NCBI GenBank assembly: GCA_023400405.1 | Contig: JAEXFD010000025.1 | Location: 53,694-117,693 of the forward strand | DNA from: Pseudomonadota bacterium | GTDB lineage: Bacteria; Pseudomonadota; Alphaproteobacteria; Sphingomonadales; Sphingomonadaceae | Direction: 5' to 3' | Length of the DNA: 64,000 nucleotides | In this document: positions 33,465 through 42,358 of the stretch, piece by piece | How the letters are laid out: each line of letters begins with the position of its first letter | Position numbering within the stretch: the first letter of the stretch is position 1 | Made by a program: the position numbers and the translations under genes | Notes under the pieces: generated by a model | What the model was told of the DNA's origin: nothing | Databases searched by the model: none | The model's input: the letters and a program-made list of their open reading frames with translations, nothing else

Positions 33465-34664
33465 ATGAACTCGATCGATCGCTACATGGCGCGGCTGATC
33501 GCGGTGCCCCTGATCTCCACCCTGCTGATCTCGGCGATGCTGCTCGTGCTCGATCGCATGCTGCGGCTGTTCGAATTCGTCGCGACCGAAGGCGGGCCGG
33601 TGAGCGCGGTATGGCGGATGCTCGCCAACCTGCTGCCCGAATATCTCGGCCTGGGCATTCCGATCGGGCTGCTGCTCGGCTGCCTGCTCGCCTTCCGAAG
33701 GCTTGCCACCTCGTCGGAACTCGACGTGCTGCGCGGCGTGGGGATGAGCTATACGCGCCTGCTCAAGGTGCCGTACATGTATGCGATCGCGCTGGCGCTG
33801 CTCAACTTCGCGATCGTCGGCTTCGTCCAGCCCTGGGCCCGCTACAATTACGAGCAGCTGCGCTTCGAGCTGCGCTCGGGCGCGCTCGGCGCTTCGATCA
33901 AGGTCGGCGAGTTCACGACCTTCGGGCCCAAGATGACGCTGCGCATCGAGGAGAGCCGCAAGGAAGGACGCGAGCTTTCCGGCATTTTCGTCCAGATGAC
34001 GACCAAGGACGGCACGCCGCTCGCGGTGAGCGCGGAGAAGGGCCAGTTCTTCCGTTCCGATGATCCCGACACGATCATCTTCCGGCTGACCAACGGTGCG
34101 CTCGTCCATCAGGAAAAGGCCTCGCCGGTGCCGCGTGTGCTGACGTTCACCACGCACAACCTGCCGATCCCGTTGCCCAAATACGAGCAATTCCGCGGGC
34201 GCGGCGGCAAGAATATCGAGCGGACGCTGCCCGAGCTGGCCGTGCTTGGGCATGATCCGAAGACGACCGAGGAGGATCGCGAGGAAAGCCGCGCCGCCTT
34301 CCATTTCCGCCTGGCGGAAGTCGCGTCGATGTTCCTGCTCCCGCTTCTCGCGGTCGGCCTGGGCATTCCACCCAAGCGATCGACTTCGGCGCTGGGCGTG
34401 TTCCTGTCGATCGTGATGATCGTGACCTACCACAAGGTCAACGAATATGGGGAATCGATCGGCGGCCTCGGCCGGATCGATCCGCTGATCGCGCTTTGGG
34501 GCCCGTTCTCGCTGTTCGCCGGACTGGTGTTCTGGATGTATTATCAGATCGCCTATGTGCCCGGCGGCCAGCCGATCGGCGCACTGGAGCGGGTGTTCGC
34601 CAAGATCAGCGCGGCGATCGTGCGGCGCCTGCCCGGCCGGCGCAGGAAGGAAGCCACCGCGTGA
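33465..34664 (+). CDS. lptF: LPS export ABC transporter permease LptF
   Basis: Inner-membrane subunit of the LptB2FG complex that extracts lipopolysaccharide from the inner membrane. The 399-residue protein has the YjgP/YjgQ layout: three N-terminal membrane segments (LIAVPLISTLLISAMLLVLD near residue 10, and two more to about residue 120), a periplasmic beta-jellyroll, and three C-terminal segments. The family stretch ELDVLRGVGMSY is present. ATG at 33465 chosen; the upstream frame shows no family sequence. It overlaps lptG by the four bases GTGA, showing coupling. Confidence 0.92.
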   Translation: MNSIDRYMARLIAVPLISTLLISAMLLVLDRMLRLFEFVATEGGPVSAVWRMLANLLPEYLGLGIPIGLLLGCLLAFRRLATSSELDVLRGVGMSYTRLLKVPYMYAIALALLNFAIVGFVQPWARYNYEQLRFELRSGALGASIKVGEFTTFGPKMTLRIEESRKEGRELSGIFVQMTTKDGTPLAVSAEKGQFFRSDDPDTIIFRLTNGALVHQEKASPVPRVLTFTTHNLPIPLPKYEQFRGRGGKNIERTLPELAVLGHDPKTTEEDREESRAAFHFRLAEVASMFLLPLLAVGLGIPPKRSTSALGVFLSIVMIVTYHKVNEYGESIGGLGRIDPLIALWGPFSLFAGLVFWMYYQIAYVPGGQPIGALERVFAKISAAIVRRLPGRRRKEATA

Positions 34665-35758
34665 CCTGGGCCAATTTCTTCCCGTCGCCCACCATGTCCG
34701 TCTACATGGGCAAGATGTTCCTGGTGCGCACCTTCGCCATCCTCGGCGCGCTGGTGCTGATCCTGCAATCGCTCGACCTGCTCACCGAAAGCGGCCGCAT
34801 CCTGGCCTATCCGGGCAACGGCAATGCGGAGGTCTGGCGCTATGTCAGCCTGCGCGCGCCGCAGATCGTCTCGACCTTCCTGCCCTATTCGGTGCTGCTC
34901 GGCTCGATCCTGACCTTGTCGCAGCTCAACCAGAACAGCGAAGTCATTTCGATGAAGGCCGCCGGCCTGTCGGCGCACCAGGTGCTGGCGCCGCTGCTTC
35001 TCACCGGGCTCGGCGTCGCTGCGATCTCCTTCGCGTTCAACGATCGCGTCGTCAGCCGCGCGTCCGCGACGCTCGACCAATGGCAGAAGGTCGAATACGC
35101 CCCGCTGCCGATCGATCGGGGCGATCGCTCGAACGTGTGGGTCAAGGGCGACAACGACCTCATCCAGGTCAAGCAGATCAAGGGCAAGGGCGACGCCGCC
35201 CATCTTTACGGCGTCACCGTCTATCAGCGCCAAGGCGACGCATTGCGCGCGATCATCACCGCGCCCGAGGGCGTTCGCGACGGCGATGGCTGGCGGGTGA
35301 GCAATGCGCAGCGCTTCGACGTGGCGGCCGGCACGCTGAGCGCGATCGGCAGCACCGTGATCGGGCACCGGGTGCGCCCCGATCAGTTCACGCTCGCGCA
35401 TGTCGAAGCCGATTCGATGTCGTTCGGCGCGCTCAACGGCGCGATCCAGGACCTGACCCTCGCCGGCCGCCCGACCAAGGCGCTGGAAGGCGCGCTCTGG
35501 CACAAGCTTTCGGGGCCGCTTTCGGCGATCCTGATGCCGCTGCTCGGCGCGGTCGCCGCCTTCGGCATCGCGCGATCGGGCAAGCTGTTCGTCCGCGCCG
35601 TGATCGGCATGGCGCTCGGCTTCTTCTATTTCGTCGCCGACAATTTCGCCCTCGCGATGGGCAATCTCGGGGCCTATCCGCCTTTCCTCGCCGCCTGGGC
35701 GCCGTTCCTGCTGTTCCTGATGATCGGCGAGGCGGTGCTGCTCAGGACGGAAGAGTAA
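34661..35758 (+). CDS. lptG: LPS export ABC transporter permease LptG
   Basis: Partner permease of LptF in LPS export. The 365-residue protein starts at a GTG that overlaps the lptF stop (GTGA), giving MTWANFFPSPTMSVYMGK. It has the six-segment YjgQ layout with a periplasmic domain between segments 3 and 4. LptG features include QNSEVISMKAAGLS and a C-terminal FYFVADNFALAMGNLGAYPPFLAAWAP. The shared stop-start and the order lptF-lptG confirm the pair; lptB and lptC are elsewhere. Confidence 0.92.
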   Translation: MTWANFFPSPTMSVYMGKMFLVRTFAILGALVLILQSLDLLTESGRILAYPGNGNAEVWRYVSLRAPQIVSTFLPYSVLLGSILTLSQLNQNSEVISMKAAGLSAHQVLAPLLLTGLGVAAISFAFNDRVVSRASATLDQWQKVEYAPLPIDRGDRSNVWVKGDNDLIQVKQIKGKGDAAHLYGVTVYQRQGDALRAIITAPEGVRDGDGWRVSNAQRFDVAAGTLSAIGSTVIGHRVRPDQFTLAHVEADSMSFGALNGAIQDLTLAGRPTKALEGALWHKLSGPLSAILMPLLGAVAAFGIARSGKLFVRAVIGMALGFFYFVADNFALAMGNLGAYPPFLAAWAPFLLFLMIGEAVLLRTEE

Positions 35759-35777
35759 CCGCCCAAGTCAGACTTGA

Positions 35778-35867
35778 CCCCGTTCGCCCTGAGCTTGTCG
35801 AAGGGCGTGCTCGTGGCCGAAGGGACGAACTGAAAGCCGCCCTTCGACAAGCTCAGGGCGAACGGGG
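35778..35867. repeat. Palindromic repeat (type C, CGTTCGCCCTGAGCTTGTCG arms)
   Basis: A perfect inverted repeat with 29-base arms at 35778-35806 and 35839-35867 around a 32-base centre. The arms contain CGTTCGCCCTGAGCTTGTCG. It fills most of the gap between the convergent genes lptG and the desaturase, where it would form a large hairpin in either transcript and could act as a bidirectional transcription barrier. The arm sequence is a widespread alphaproteobacterial and sphingomonad repeat. Confidence 0.85.
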
Positions 35868-35923
35868 GAGGCGCGGGGAGAATGGGAGCGGGGCGGCATC
35901 GCGCCGCCCCGCCCCGCGGGAGC

Positions 35924-37042
35924 TCAGCCCCGTGCGCCCATCGTGCTAGCCGCGAGCCGGGCCATCAGCCCGCGCAGCGTTGGGTAGTTCGCCTTGTGAT
36001 AGGACGATGCCTCTTCCAGCGCCTTGGACAGGCGGCGGTGCGCCTCGTCGAGCGAATGGTAGGGCAGGCTCGGCAGCAGGTGATGCAGCGCGTGGTAGCG
36101 CAGGCCCACCGGTGCCCAGAGATAGGCGAAGATGCCCGGCGTCGGCACGTTGACGCTGTCGAGATACTGGGCGGTGACGGTAAGCGGCTCGCCGTCATTC
36201 TCCCAGAGATGCGCGACCAGCGTGCGGACCTGGTTGATCACCGCCGCGCCGGCGACGACCACGACATAGATGACGAAGGCGCGCAGCGGCACCACGCCGG
36301 TCGCAACGCCGGCGATCAGCGCGGTCGAGAAGGCCCAGCCGCCCAATTCCTGCCAGAACCACTGACGCTTGAACGCCCCTTCGGGTGCGCGTCGTTCGAA
36401 CTTCGGATTGATCTGCAGCCCCGAATAGCGCGCGACGACGAGCCGGCGCAGCTTCGGGAAGACCATGGTCAGCGGCGTGAGCACCGCGAAGCGGATCAGC
36501 ATCGCGATCGGCAGCAGCAGCGAGACGAGCAGGAACACCGGCAGCGTCCAGGGCTTCATCAGCGCCAGCGGCAGATATTCGGGGTCCTGATCCGTGCCAT
36601 AGCGCGTCCGCGCGTGGTGGAGGCTGTGGATGCCCTCATACATGAACGACGGCAGCAGCAGCGGGATGCCGACCAGCGCATTCCACACCAGCCGGAAGCC
36701 GGGCAGCGCGGTCTGCTTGAGATGAGTCAGCTCGTGGATGAACAGCTCGGCGCGATAGAGCGCGAGCATCGCCACCAGCGCCGCCACGCCGACGATCAGC
36801 GGCTGGTGCGAGAGGATCGCAGTGGCAAGCGCGCCATAGCCGAGCGCCGCCGACAGCAGCATGTCGGTCCAATAGATGCGCGGATTGGGCGTGTGCAGGT
36901 CGCGCGTCAGCTCCGCCGCGGCGCGCAGCATCGCACGATCGTCGGGCACGCCGGAGAGGCGAATCCGCGCCTCGGCACGCGCGGCCGGCGGCTCGGCGCC
37001 GTCGACTTCAAAGGCAAGCGATTGGGTCATGATGTCCGCCAT
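35924..37042 (-). CDS. Membrane fatty acid desaturase
   Basis: A 372-residue integral-membrane di-iron desaturase-like enzyme. The three histidine boxes are present: HELTH (103-107), HSLHH (139-143) and HALHH (317-321). Hydrophobic blocks lie around residues 60-100, 120-135, 165-190 and 235-275. It is probably a lipid desaturase or hydroxylase at the inner membrane; the acyl position or substrate cannot be read, and related proteins also act on carotenoids or sphingolipids. Start ATG at 37042 has CAGG upstream. It diverges from the acetyltransferase-like gene. Confidence 0.85.
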   Translation of the reverse strand: MADIMTQSLAFEVDGAEPPAARAEARIRLSGVPDDRAMLRAAAELTRDLHTPNPRIYWTDMLLSAALGYGALATAILSHQPLIVGVAALVAMLALYRAELFIHELTHLKQTALPGFRLVWNALVGIPLLLPSFMYEGIHSLHHARTRYGTDQDPEYLPLALMKPWTLPVFLLVSLLLPIAMLIRFAVLTPLTMVFPKLRRLVVARYSGLQINPKFERRAPEGAFKRQWFWQELGGWAFSTALIAGVATGVVPLRAFVIYVVVVAGAAVINQVRTLVAHLWENDGEPLTVTAQYLDSVNVPTPGIFAYLWAPVGLRYHALHHLLPSLPYHSLDEAHRRLSKALEEASSYHKANYPTLRGLMARLAASTMGARG

Positions 37043-37178
37043 TGACCTGAGATAGTGGCTTTATGGTGGCATTCCAGCGCTCGCCAGAGGGCGGACGCCC
37101 TGGAACAGCCGGCGCTTGACAGGCGCGCTGCCGCCGACGACTGCATTGCGCGAAATCAAAGCAGGAAGGGTTTCTCCC

Positions 37179-38336
37179 TTGGCCACCGGCACGATCACCA
37201 TCCGCCCCGTCTCCACCAAGGCGGATACCAAGGCCTTTATCGACGTCGCCTATCGCCTGAACGGCAACGATCCGCATTGGGTCGCGCCGCTCCGCGAAGA
37301 AGTGGCCGCGACGATCAGCCCCAAGAAGAATGGCTGGTTCAGCCATGCCGAGGCGCAGCTCTTCCTCGCCGAGCGCGGGGGCAAGATCGTCGGCCGGATT
37401 TCCGCGCATATCGATTTCCTCGCGCTCGAGCAGCCGCCCGAACAGGGCTTCGGGCCCGGCACCGGCTTTTGGGGCCTGTTCGAGGCCGAGGACGAGGAGA
37501 CCGCCAAGGCGCTGGTCAAGGCCGCCGAGGAATGGCTGCGCGGCAAGGGCATGACGCGCGCGCTCGGCCCGGTGAGCCTGTCGATCTGGGAAGAACCCGG
37601 CCTTCTGGTGAAGGGGCACGACCATTCCCCCACGGTGCTGATGGGGCACCATCCCGCCCATTATCAGGGCTGGATCGAGGCGCTCGGCTATGCGCCCGCC
37701 AAGTCGCTGCTCACTTACGAGCTCGACGTCCGCAAGGAATTCCCGCCGCTCGTCCAGCGCATCGTCGCGGCGGGCGAGAAGAACGCGCGCATCCGCATCC
37801 GCCAGGTCGACAAGTCGAAATTCGCCGAGGAGGCTGCGATCATCCTCGCGATCCTCAACGATGCCTGGTCGGACAATTGGGGCTTCGTGCCGCTGACCCA
37901 GCCCGAGATCGACGATGTCGGCAAGAAGCTGAAGCCGCTGGTCTTCAACGACCTGATCATGATCGCCGAATATGACGGCGAGCCGGTGGCGTTCATGGTC
38001 ACCCTGCCCGACCTCAACGAGCCTCTGAAGCCGCTCAAGGGCTCGTTGCTGCCGTTCGGATGGGCCAAGCTGCTGCTCTGGCTGCGGGCGCCCAAGGCGC
38101 GCACGATGCGCGTGCCGCTGATGGGCGTGGTCAAGCGGCTGCAAAGCTCGCGCATGGCCAGCCAGCTGGCCTTCATGATGATCGAATATATCCGCCGCGC
38201 GGCGGTCGCCCGCTACGGCGCGAGCCGGGGCGAGATCGGCTGGATCCTCGACGACAATCAGGGGATGAATGCCATCGCCGATGCGATCGACAGCCACGTC
38301 AACCGCGAATATGTAGTCTACCAGAAGCCGCTCTGA
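37179..38336 (+). CDS. GNAT-like N-acetyltransferase family protein
   Basis: A protein of about 385 residues conserved in alphaproteobacteria and related to GNAT acetyltransferases. Features include FIDVAYRLNGNDPHWVAPLR at the N-terminus, an acyl-CoA site-like stretch RGKGMTRALGPVS, and VLMGHHPAHYQGWIEALGY. A second similar half reaches a C-terminal EIGWILDDNQGMNAIAD, suggesting two GNAT folds. Substrate is unknown. TTG at 37179 is chosen because AGGAAGGG lies before it; an ATG at 37116 would add 21 residues with no clear match. Confidence 0.7.
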   Translation: MATGTITIRPVSTKADTKAFIDVAYRLNGNDPHWVAPLREEVAATISPKKNGWFSHAEAQLFLAERGGKIVGRISAHIDFLALEQPPEQGFGPGTGFWGLFEAEDEETAKALVKAAEEWLRGKGMTRALGPVSLSIWEEPGLLVKGHDHSPTVLMGHHPAHYQGWIEALGYAPAKSLLTYELDVRKEFPPLVQRIVAAGEKNARIRIRQVDKSKFAEEAAIILAILNDAWSDNWGFVPLTQPEIDDVGKKLKPLVFNDLIMIAEYDGEPVAFMVTLPDLNEPLKPLKGSLLPFGWAKLLLWLRAPKARTMRVPLMGVVKRLQSSRMASQLAFMMIEYIRRAAVARYGASRGEIGWILDDNQGMNAIADAIDSHVNREYVVYQKPL

Positions 38337-38396
38337 GCGCGTTTGACGGGCGATCCGCGGCGGCAGGGGCGCGCCGCCGCGGATGCCGGGCGGAGC

Positions 38397-38666
38397 TTAT
38401 TTCTGGGCGGTAACCGGATCCAGGCCGGTCAGCGCGATCCACTCCGCACGCTTATGGCATTCGCGCTTGGTGATGCGCGAGCCGGTGACGTTGGTGTCGA
38501 TGCAATAGGTCCGCTTGTCGCTCTTGGCGTCGGGCACCGACACTTCCTGCTTGGCGGCGGGCTTGGACGGATCGTTGATGGCGGCGGCGGCGGGCGAGAC
38601 GGCGCCCGCGACCAGCGTGGTGGCGGCGACGATGGCGAGTGCGGCCGAAGCGATGCGCATGTTCAT
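38397..38666 (-). CDS. Small secreted protein, conserved type, unknown function
   Basis: An 89-residue exported protein. The signal peptide is residues 1-29 (ALAIVAATTLVAGAV, cleavage near AAAA-INDP). The mature part is 60 residues, charged, with two cysteines in RTYCIDTNVTGSRITKRECHKR; these could form one disulfide. No enzyme motif is visible. The stop TAA and start are well placed, and the leader is typical, so I believe it is real. It sits between the acetyltransferase gene and a repeat-rich gap of about 360 bases. Confidence 0.7.
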   Translation of the reverse strand: MNMRIASAALAIVAATTLVAGAVSPAAAAINDPSKPAAKQEVSVPDAKSDKRTYCIDTNVTGSRITKRECHKRAEWIALTGLDPVTAQK

Positions 38667-38800
38667 TTTACAACTCCATTTTACCGTGGGACATGGCAGG
38701 CGCTCCTTCGTTCCGCCTGTGCCCCCATCATCGCAACTGCCGTGCCAGTTTCAGGAGTTGTTATTTTTCAATCACTTACTCTCTTATGACGAAGTGATGA

Positions 38801-38814
38801 CGTGCTATAGCACG
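38801..38814. promoter_or_regulatory. 14-base perfect palindrome CGTGCTATAGCACG
   Basis: A perfect palindrome in the AT-rich part of the 38667-39030 gap, 134 bases upstream of the small secreted protein gene. Its symmetry is that of a dimeric regulator's site. No gene on the plus strand lies close downstream, so the target would be the minus-strand gene. Outside this palindrome and the repeat at 38923-39012 I see nothing in this gap. Confidence 0.35.
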
Positions 38815-38922
38815 GCAATACACGCCAGATTTTGGGGTTTTCTGCGCGGTGGCGTTCGGAAGCGGACAGGCGCGGTGTTCGGAAGCGAACGAAATCGGCA
38901 GCTGGGGAAAAGCATCGCCATT

Positions 38923-39012
38923 CGTCACCCCAGCGAAAGCTGGGGTCTTCCCGGGGCCAGGCCGTAACGGATCAGCGACACTCTCAAGATCCCAGCTTTC
39001 GATGGGATGACG
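38923..39012. repeat. Palindromic repeat (type D, CGTCACCCCAGCGAAAGCTGG)
   Basis: A 90-base element with inverted ends: CGTCACCCCAGCGAAAGCTG at one end and, inverted, CGTCATCCCATCGAAAGCTG at the other. The first end also folds by itself (CCCCAGC/GCTGGGG). It lies just beyond the xth stop codon and could form a hairpin in that transcript. It is similar in design to the type B element. Confidence 0.7.
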
Positions 39013-39030
39013 GTCTGTGGAGTGACGCCC

Positions 39031-39804
39031 CTAGCGCAGGCTCACCCAGGTCGGCGCGTGGTCGCTGGCCTTTTCCCGGCCGCGATAGCCCTTGTCGACG
39101 CCGGCGCCGAGGAAGCGGTCAGCCGCGATCGGGCTGAGCAGCAGGTGATCGATCCGGAATCCCGCGTCGCGCTGCCAGCAGCCCGCCTGATAGTCCCAGA
39201 AGGTCCAGACGCCGCCACTCGGGAAGCGCGTGCGCAGCGCATCCGTCCAGCCCTGGGCGAGCAGTGCGCGATAGCGCTCGCGGCTTTCCGGCTGCATCAG
39301 CGCATCGCTGGCCATGGCGCGGACCGAGAAGGTGTCGTCGTCATTGGGGATGACGTTATAGTCGCCGGCGAGCACCACCGGCCGCTCCTCGGCGAGCAGC
39401 GCGCGGGCGCGATCGGCGAGCCGGTCCATCCATTTGAGCTTGTAGTCGAATTTCGGCCCCGGCTGGGGATTGCCGTTGGGCAGGTAGATCGAGGCGACGA
39501 TCAGGTCGCCGACCTCGCATTCGATGTAGCGGCTGTGCGCATCCTCGGGATCGCCCGCCAGCCCGCGCTGGCGCTCGACCGGCTGGGTGCCGCGGGCGAG
39601 CACCGCAACGCCGTTGAAGCCCTTCTGGCCGTGCCAAACCGCGCCATAGCCGGCGGCTTCGATCTCCTTGACCGGCAGCGTCTCATCGGCGCCCTTCAGC
39701 TCCTGGAGGCAGACCACGTCCGGCTGCTGCTCGTCGAGATATTCGCGCAGGCGCTCCATCCGCGCCTTGATGCCGTTGACGTTGTAGCTGACGATCTTGG
39801 GCAA
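39031..39804 (-). CDS. xth: Exodeoxyribonuclease III (Xth)
   Basis: A 257-residue AP endonuclease/3' exonuclease of the exonuclease III family that acts in base excision repair. Motifs: VSYNVNGIKARMERL (metal-binding Asn), QELKGAD with the metal Glu, SIYLPNGNPQ, LAGDYNVIPND and the C-terminal RIDHLLLS and SDHAPTWV with the catalytic Asp-His. Length is typical. It lies seven bases downstream of erpA. Confidence 0.94.
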   Translation of the reverse strand: MPKIVSYNVNGIKARMERLREYLDEQQPDVVCLQELKGADETLPVKEIEAAGYGAVWHGQKGFNGVAVLARGTQPVERQRGLAGDPEDAHSRYIECEVGDLIVASIYLPNGNPQPGPKFDYKLKWMDRLADRARALLAEERPVVLAGDYNVIPNDDDTFSVRAMASDALMQPESRERYRALLAQGWTDALRTRFPSGGVWTFWDYQAGCWQRDAGFRIDHLLLSPIAADRFLGAGVDKGYRGREKASDHAPTWVSLR

Positions 39805-39811
39805 GGCGCGA

Positions 39812-40153
39812 TCAGACCGAAAAGCTGGTGCCGCAGCCGCAGCCCGAGGCCGCGTTGGGATTGGTCACCGCGAAATGCGCGCCGCCGAGATTGTCGACGA
39901 AATCGACGCTGGCCCCGCGGACGAGATCGAGGCTGATCGAATCGACCACCAGCCGCACGCCATCGACTTCGGCGACGCTATCGTCCCCCTCGATCGCATC
40001 GGCCATGCCGAACTTGTACTGGAAGCCCGAACAGCCGCCGCCCTCGACCGAGAGGCGCAGGATCGCGGGCTTGCCCTGCTTGGCCGCGATCGCCGCCACG
40101 CGCGCGGCGGCGGCGGCGGTCAGCGCGACTTCGGGCTGGGTGAGCGTGGCCAT
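39812..40153 (-). CDS. erpA: Iron-sulfur cluster insertion protein (ErpA/IscA family)
   Basis: A 113-residue A-type carrier that delivers iron-sulfur clusters to apoproteins. The three conserved cysteines are visible: one in SVEGGGCSGFQYKF and two in the C-terminal CGCG of NAASGCGCGTSF. The GGAHFAVTNPNA motif preceding them points to ErpA/IscA. In alphaproteobacteria the gene often stands alone, as here, next to xth. Confidence 0.92.
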   Translation of the reverse strand: MATLTQPEVALTAAAAARVAAIAAKQGKPAILRLSVEGGGCSGFQYKFGMADAIEGDDSVAEVDGVRLVVDSISLDLVRGASVDFVDNLGGAHFAVTNPNAASGCGCGTSFSV

Positions 40154-40210
40154 GCGCCGGAGATAGGGGCGCGACGCCGCGCTGGCAATCCGCCGGGAGC
40201 GCGCGCGCCG

Positions 40211-40245
40211 CTCAAAAGAAAGGGGGCCGCCTCAATGGGCGACCC
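40211..40245 (-). terminator. Terminator after the M23 peptidase gene
   Basis: On the minus strand GGGTCGCC pairs with GGCGGCCC (eight pairs, one G-T) around a 6-base loop, followed by CCTTTCTTTT. It lies about 28 bases after the stop of the M23 gene. Confidence 0.7.
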
Positions 40246-40272
40246 CTCTCCTCTCCCAACTCGGAAAAATGC

Positions 40273-41442
40273 TTACTTGGCCGGGCCGCCCATGCCGCCC
40301 TGAACCGTCTGCGCCGACGTGAGATACTCGCCGGTCTGCAGGAAGGGGATCGGATTGACCGCCTTGCCGTCGATCCGCACTTCGTAATGGAGGTGGCTGC
40401 CGGTCGAGCGGCCGGTCGAGCCCATCAGGCCGATCAGCTGGCCGCGCTTCACGCGGACATTGTCGGCGACCAGGATCTTCGAAAGGTGGCCGTAGCGCGT
40501 CTCGATGCCGCGGCCATGGTTGATCTGGACGAGATTGCCATAGCCGCCCTGCCGGCCAGCATGGCTGATCACGCCATCGGCAGTGGCATAGATCGGCGTG
40601 CCCATCGCGCCGGGGATGTCGACGCCGGCGTGCATCGCCGCGGTGCCGCGGAACGGGTCCGAGCGCACGCCGAACTGCGAGGTGAAGGTGATCTTGTCGA
40701 CCGGCTGCATCGACGGGATCGAAATCACCGTCTGCTCGAGCATGTCGAGCTTCTTCCAGGTCTGGAACAGCGCGCGGAACTGGGCATCGGCCTCGGCCGA
40801 GGCGTCCGAACCGTTGTTGTTGTCGTCGATCGGCTCGTAGGGGCCACCCATCGCGGGCAGCTGGGCATAGCGCTCGGGGCGCAGGCCGAGGCGGCGCATA
40901 TGGTTCGATGCGGCCTGGAGACGCGCCTCGCTTGCCACGCGGGCCTTGCCGGCGAGCGCAACCTGATGCGCCTCGACCTGGCGCAGCGGCGCGAGCACTT
41001 CGTTGGCCACGGCGCTGGTGCGCTGGCTGGCGCCGGCGGGCAGCGGCTGCTCGATCACGGCGCGGTTGCCCTTGCCGGTGAGCGCGGCCGAGATCAGCTC
41101 CTGGCGCTGCTCGATGCGGGCGGCCTGCAACCGGGCGGCTTCCTTGGCGGCAGCGACTTCGGCCTTCATCTGCTCGACCTGGTCGCGCATCCTGGCCGCC
41201 TGGACCTCGGGCGTGCCGGCCACGCCGCTCGCGGAGATCGCCCCGACCGCGGCCTGCGCCACGCCGTAGGCCGAAAACAGCACGGTGACGCTCGCCACGC
41301 CGGCGAAGAGCGCCTGGGTGCGGCCGGCGATGCTGAACCGCTTCAGGTCGCGGCCGTCGTGGAAGATGAAATCGCGGGTGGTGAAGAAAGCGCGGAACTG
41401 CTGCGCGAGCTGAGCCGTTTTAACGAGCGATGCCTTAGCCAT
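40273..41442 (-). CDS. M23 family metallopeptidase (LytM/murein hydrolase type)
   Basis: A 389-residue envelope protein that may cut or help cut peptidoglycan. Residues about 40-62 are a membrane anchor, and about 75-115 form a coiled coil (MRDQVEQMKAEVAAAKEAA). The C-terminal peptidase M23 domain has HAGVDIPGAMGTPIYA with the zinc His and Asp, then HGRGIETRYGHLSK and GSHLHYEVR. The zinc ligands are intact, so it should be active. It is a single gene with its own terminator. Confidence 0.9.
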   Translation of the reverse strand: MAKASLVKTAQLAQQFRAFFTTRDFIFHDGRDLKRFSIAGRTQALFAGVASVTVLFSAYGVAQAAVGAISASGVAGTPEVQAARMRDQVEQMKAEVAAAKEAARLQAARIEQRQELISAALTGKGNRAVIEQPLPAGASQRTSAVANEVLAPLRQVEAHQVALAGKARVASEARLQAASNHMRRLGLRPERYAQLPAMGGPYEPIDDNNNGSDASAEADAQFRALFQTWKKLDMLEQTVISIPSMQPVDKITFTSQFGVRSDPFRGTAAMHAGVDIPGAMGTPIYATADGVISHAGRQGGYGNLVQINHGRGIETRYGHLSKILVADNVRVKRGQLIGLMGSTGRSTGSHLHYEVRIDGKAVNPIPFLQTGEYLTSAQTVQGGMGGPAK

Positions 41443-41563
41443 GAGTCCCCGGCAAATTCATGGAAGCCAGCACCGAAAACGCGACCCGGTGTGCCTTCAA
41501 ATCCAATCGAATGTCGCAGAAACAGCCCCTCCGCTTCTGGACGCTGGCTTGTGACCCATTCGT

Positions 41564-42358
41564 TCAGCTTGCGGCAAGGGCCTGATAGTAATCCCGGGAT
41601 AGACCGGCAGCCGTGCGCGCCGAATCGTTGAACGGCGGCTTCAACAGGCCGCGATAGTGACGTTCGACCAGCACCTTCCAGGTCGTTTCGGGAGCGATCC
41701 CCGCCGCACGGCACGCTGATTCGAACCAGGTCGTGCCGGTCCGCACATGCCGGATTTCATCGTCCAGAATGCGCGCGAGAATTCGTGCCGTGGTGGTGTC
41801 GCCAACGGCCTGGAAGCGCTCGATCGTGGCCGGCGTGACGTCAAGGCCGCGCGCCTCCAGCACCATCGGCACCACGGCCAATCGCGCCAGCGAGTCCCGC
41901 GCGGTCTCGGCCGCGGCATCCCACAGGCCGTCATGCGCCGGCATTGCACCGTAGAAGCTGCCGAGCGCGCGCAGCCGCCGGTCGAGCAGCGCGAAATGCA
42001 TCGCCTCTTCCGCACCGACCCGCATCCAATCGTCCGTGAAGCCGCGCGGGAACTGGCCGCCGAAGCGGCCGATCGCGTCGAAGGCGAGGTCGATCGCAGC
42101 AAACTCGATATGCGCGAGCGCGTGGATCAGCGCGATCCGCCCGCGCTCCGATCCGCCCTTGCCGCGTTTGGGCATGCGGTTGGGCGGCAGCAATTCAGGC
42201 CGCTCGGGACGCGCCGGCCGATCGGGCATCGCCACGTCGAATTCGAAGGCGAGCCGCCCCAGCCGCCAGTCGCGCGCCGCCGCTCGTGCCGCCTTGACCT
42301 TGTCGGCGGGCACGGCGGCATCGAGCACCGCACGGGCCGCCTGAGCGACGCTTCTCAC
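41564..42358 (-). CDS. DUF455 ferritin-like family protein
   Basis: A 264-residue protein of DUF455, an all-helical ferritin-like fold with conserved Glu and His residues. Visible: ALAHIEFAAIDLAFDAIGRF, MRVGAEEAMHFALL and ARILDDEIRHVRTG, which look like the metal-binding helix motifs (E-x2-H). Function is unknown, though some relatives act on tRNA or oxidise substrates with di-iron centres. The GTG start at 42358 overlaps the stop of bcp by GTGA, so the two genes are coupled. Neighbouring an antioxidant gene, it may have a role in metal or redox handling. Confidence 0.82.
   Translation of the reverse strand: MRSVAQAARAVLDAAVPADKVKAARAAARDWRLGRLAFEFDVAMPDRPARPERPELLPPNRMPKRGKGGSERGRIALIHALAHIEFAAIDLAFDAIGRFGGQFPRGFTDDWMRVGAEEAMHFALLDRRLRALGSFYGAMPAHDGLWDAAAETARDSLARLAVVPMVLEARGLDVTPATIERFQAVGDTTTARILARILDDEIRHVRTGTTWFESACRAAGIAPETTWKVLVERHYRGLLKPPFNDSARTAAGLSRDYYQALAAS

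Noticed and set aside
37008..38297. 429-codon minus-strand frame opposite the acetyltransferase gene
   Set aside because: Shadow composition, and the plus-strand product has recognisable GNAT features.
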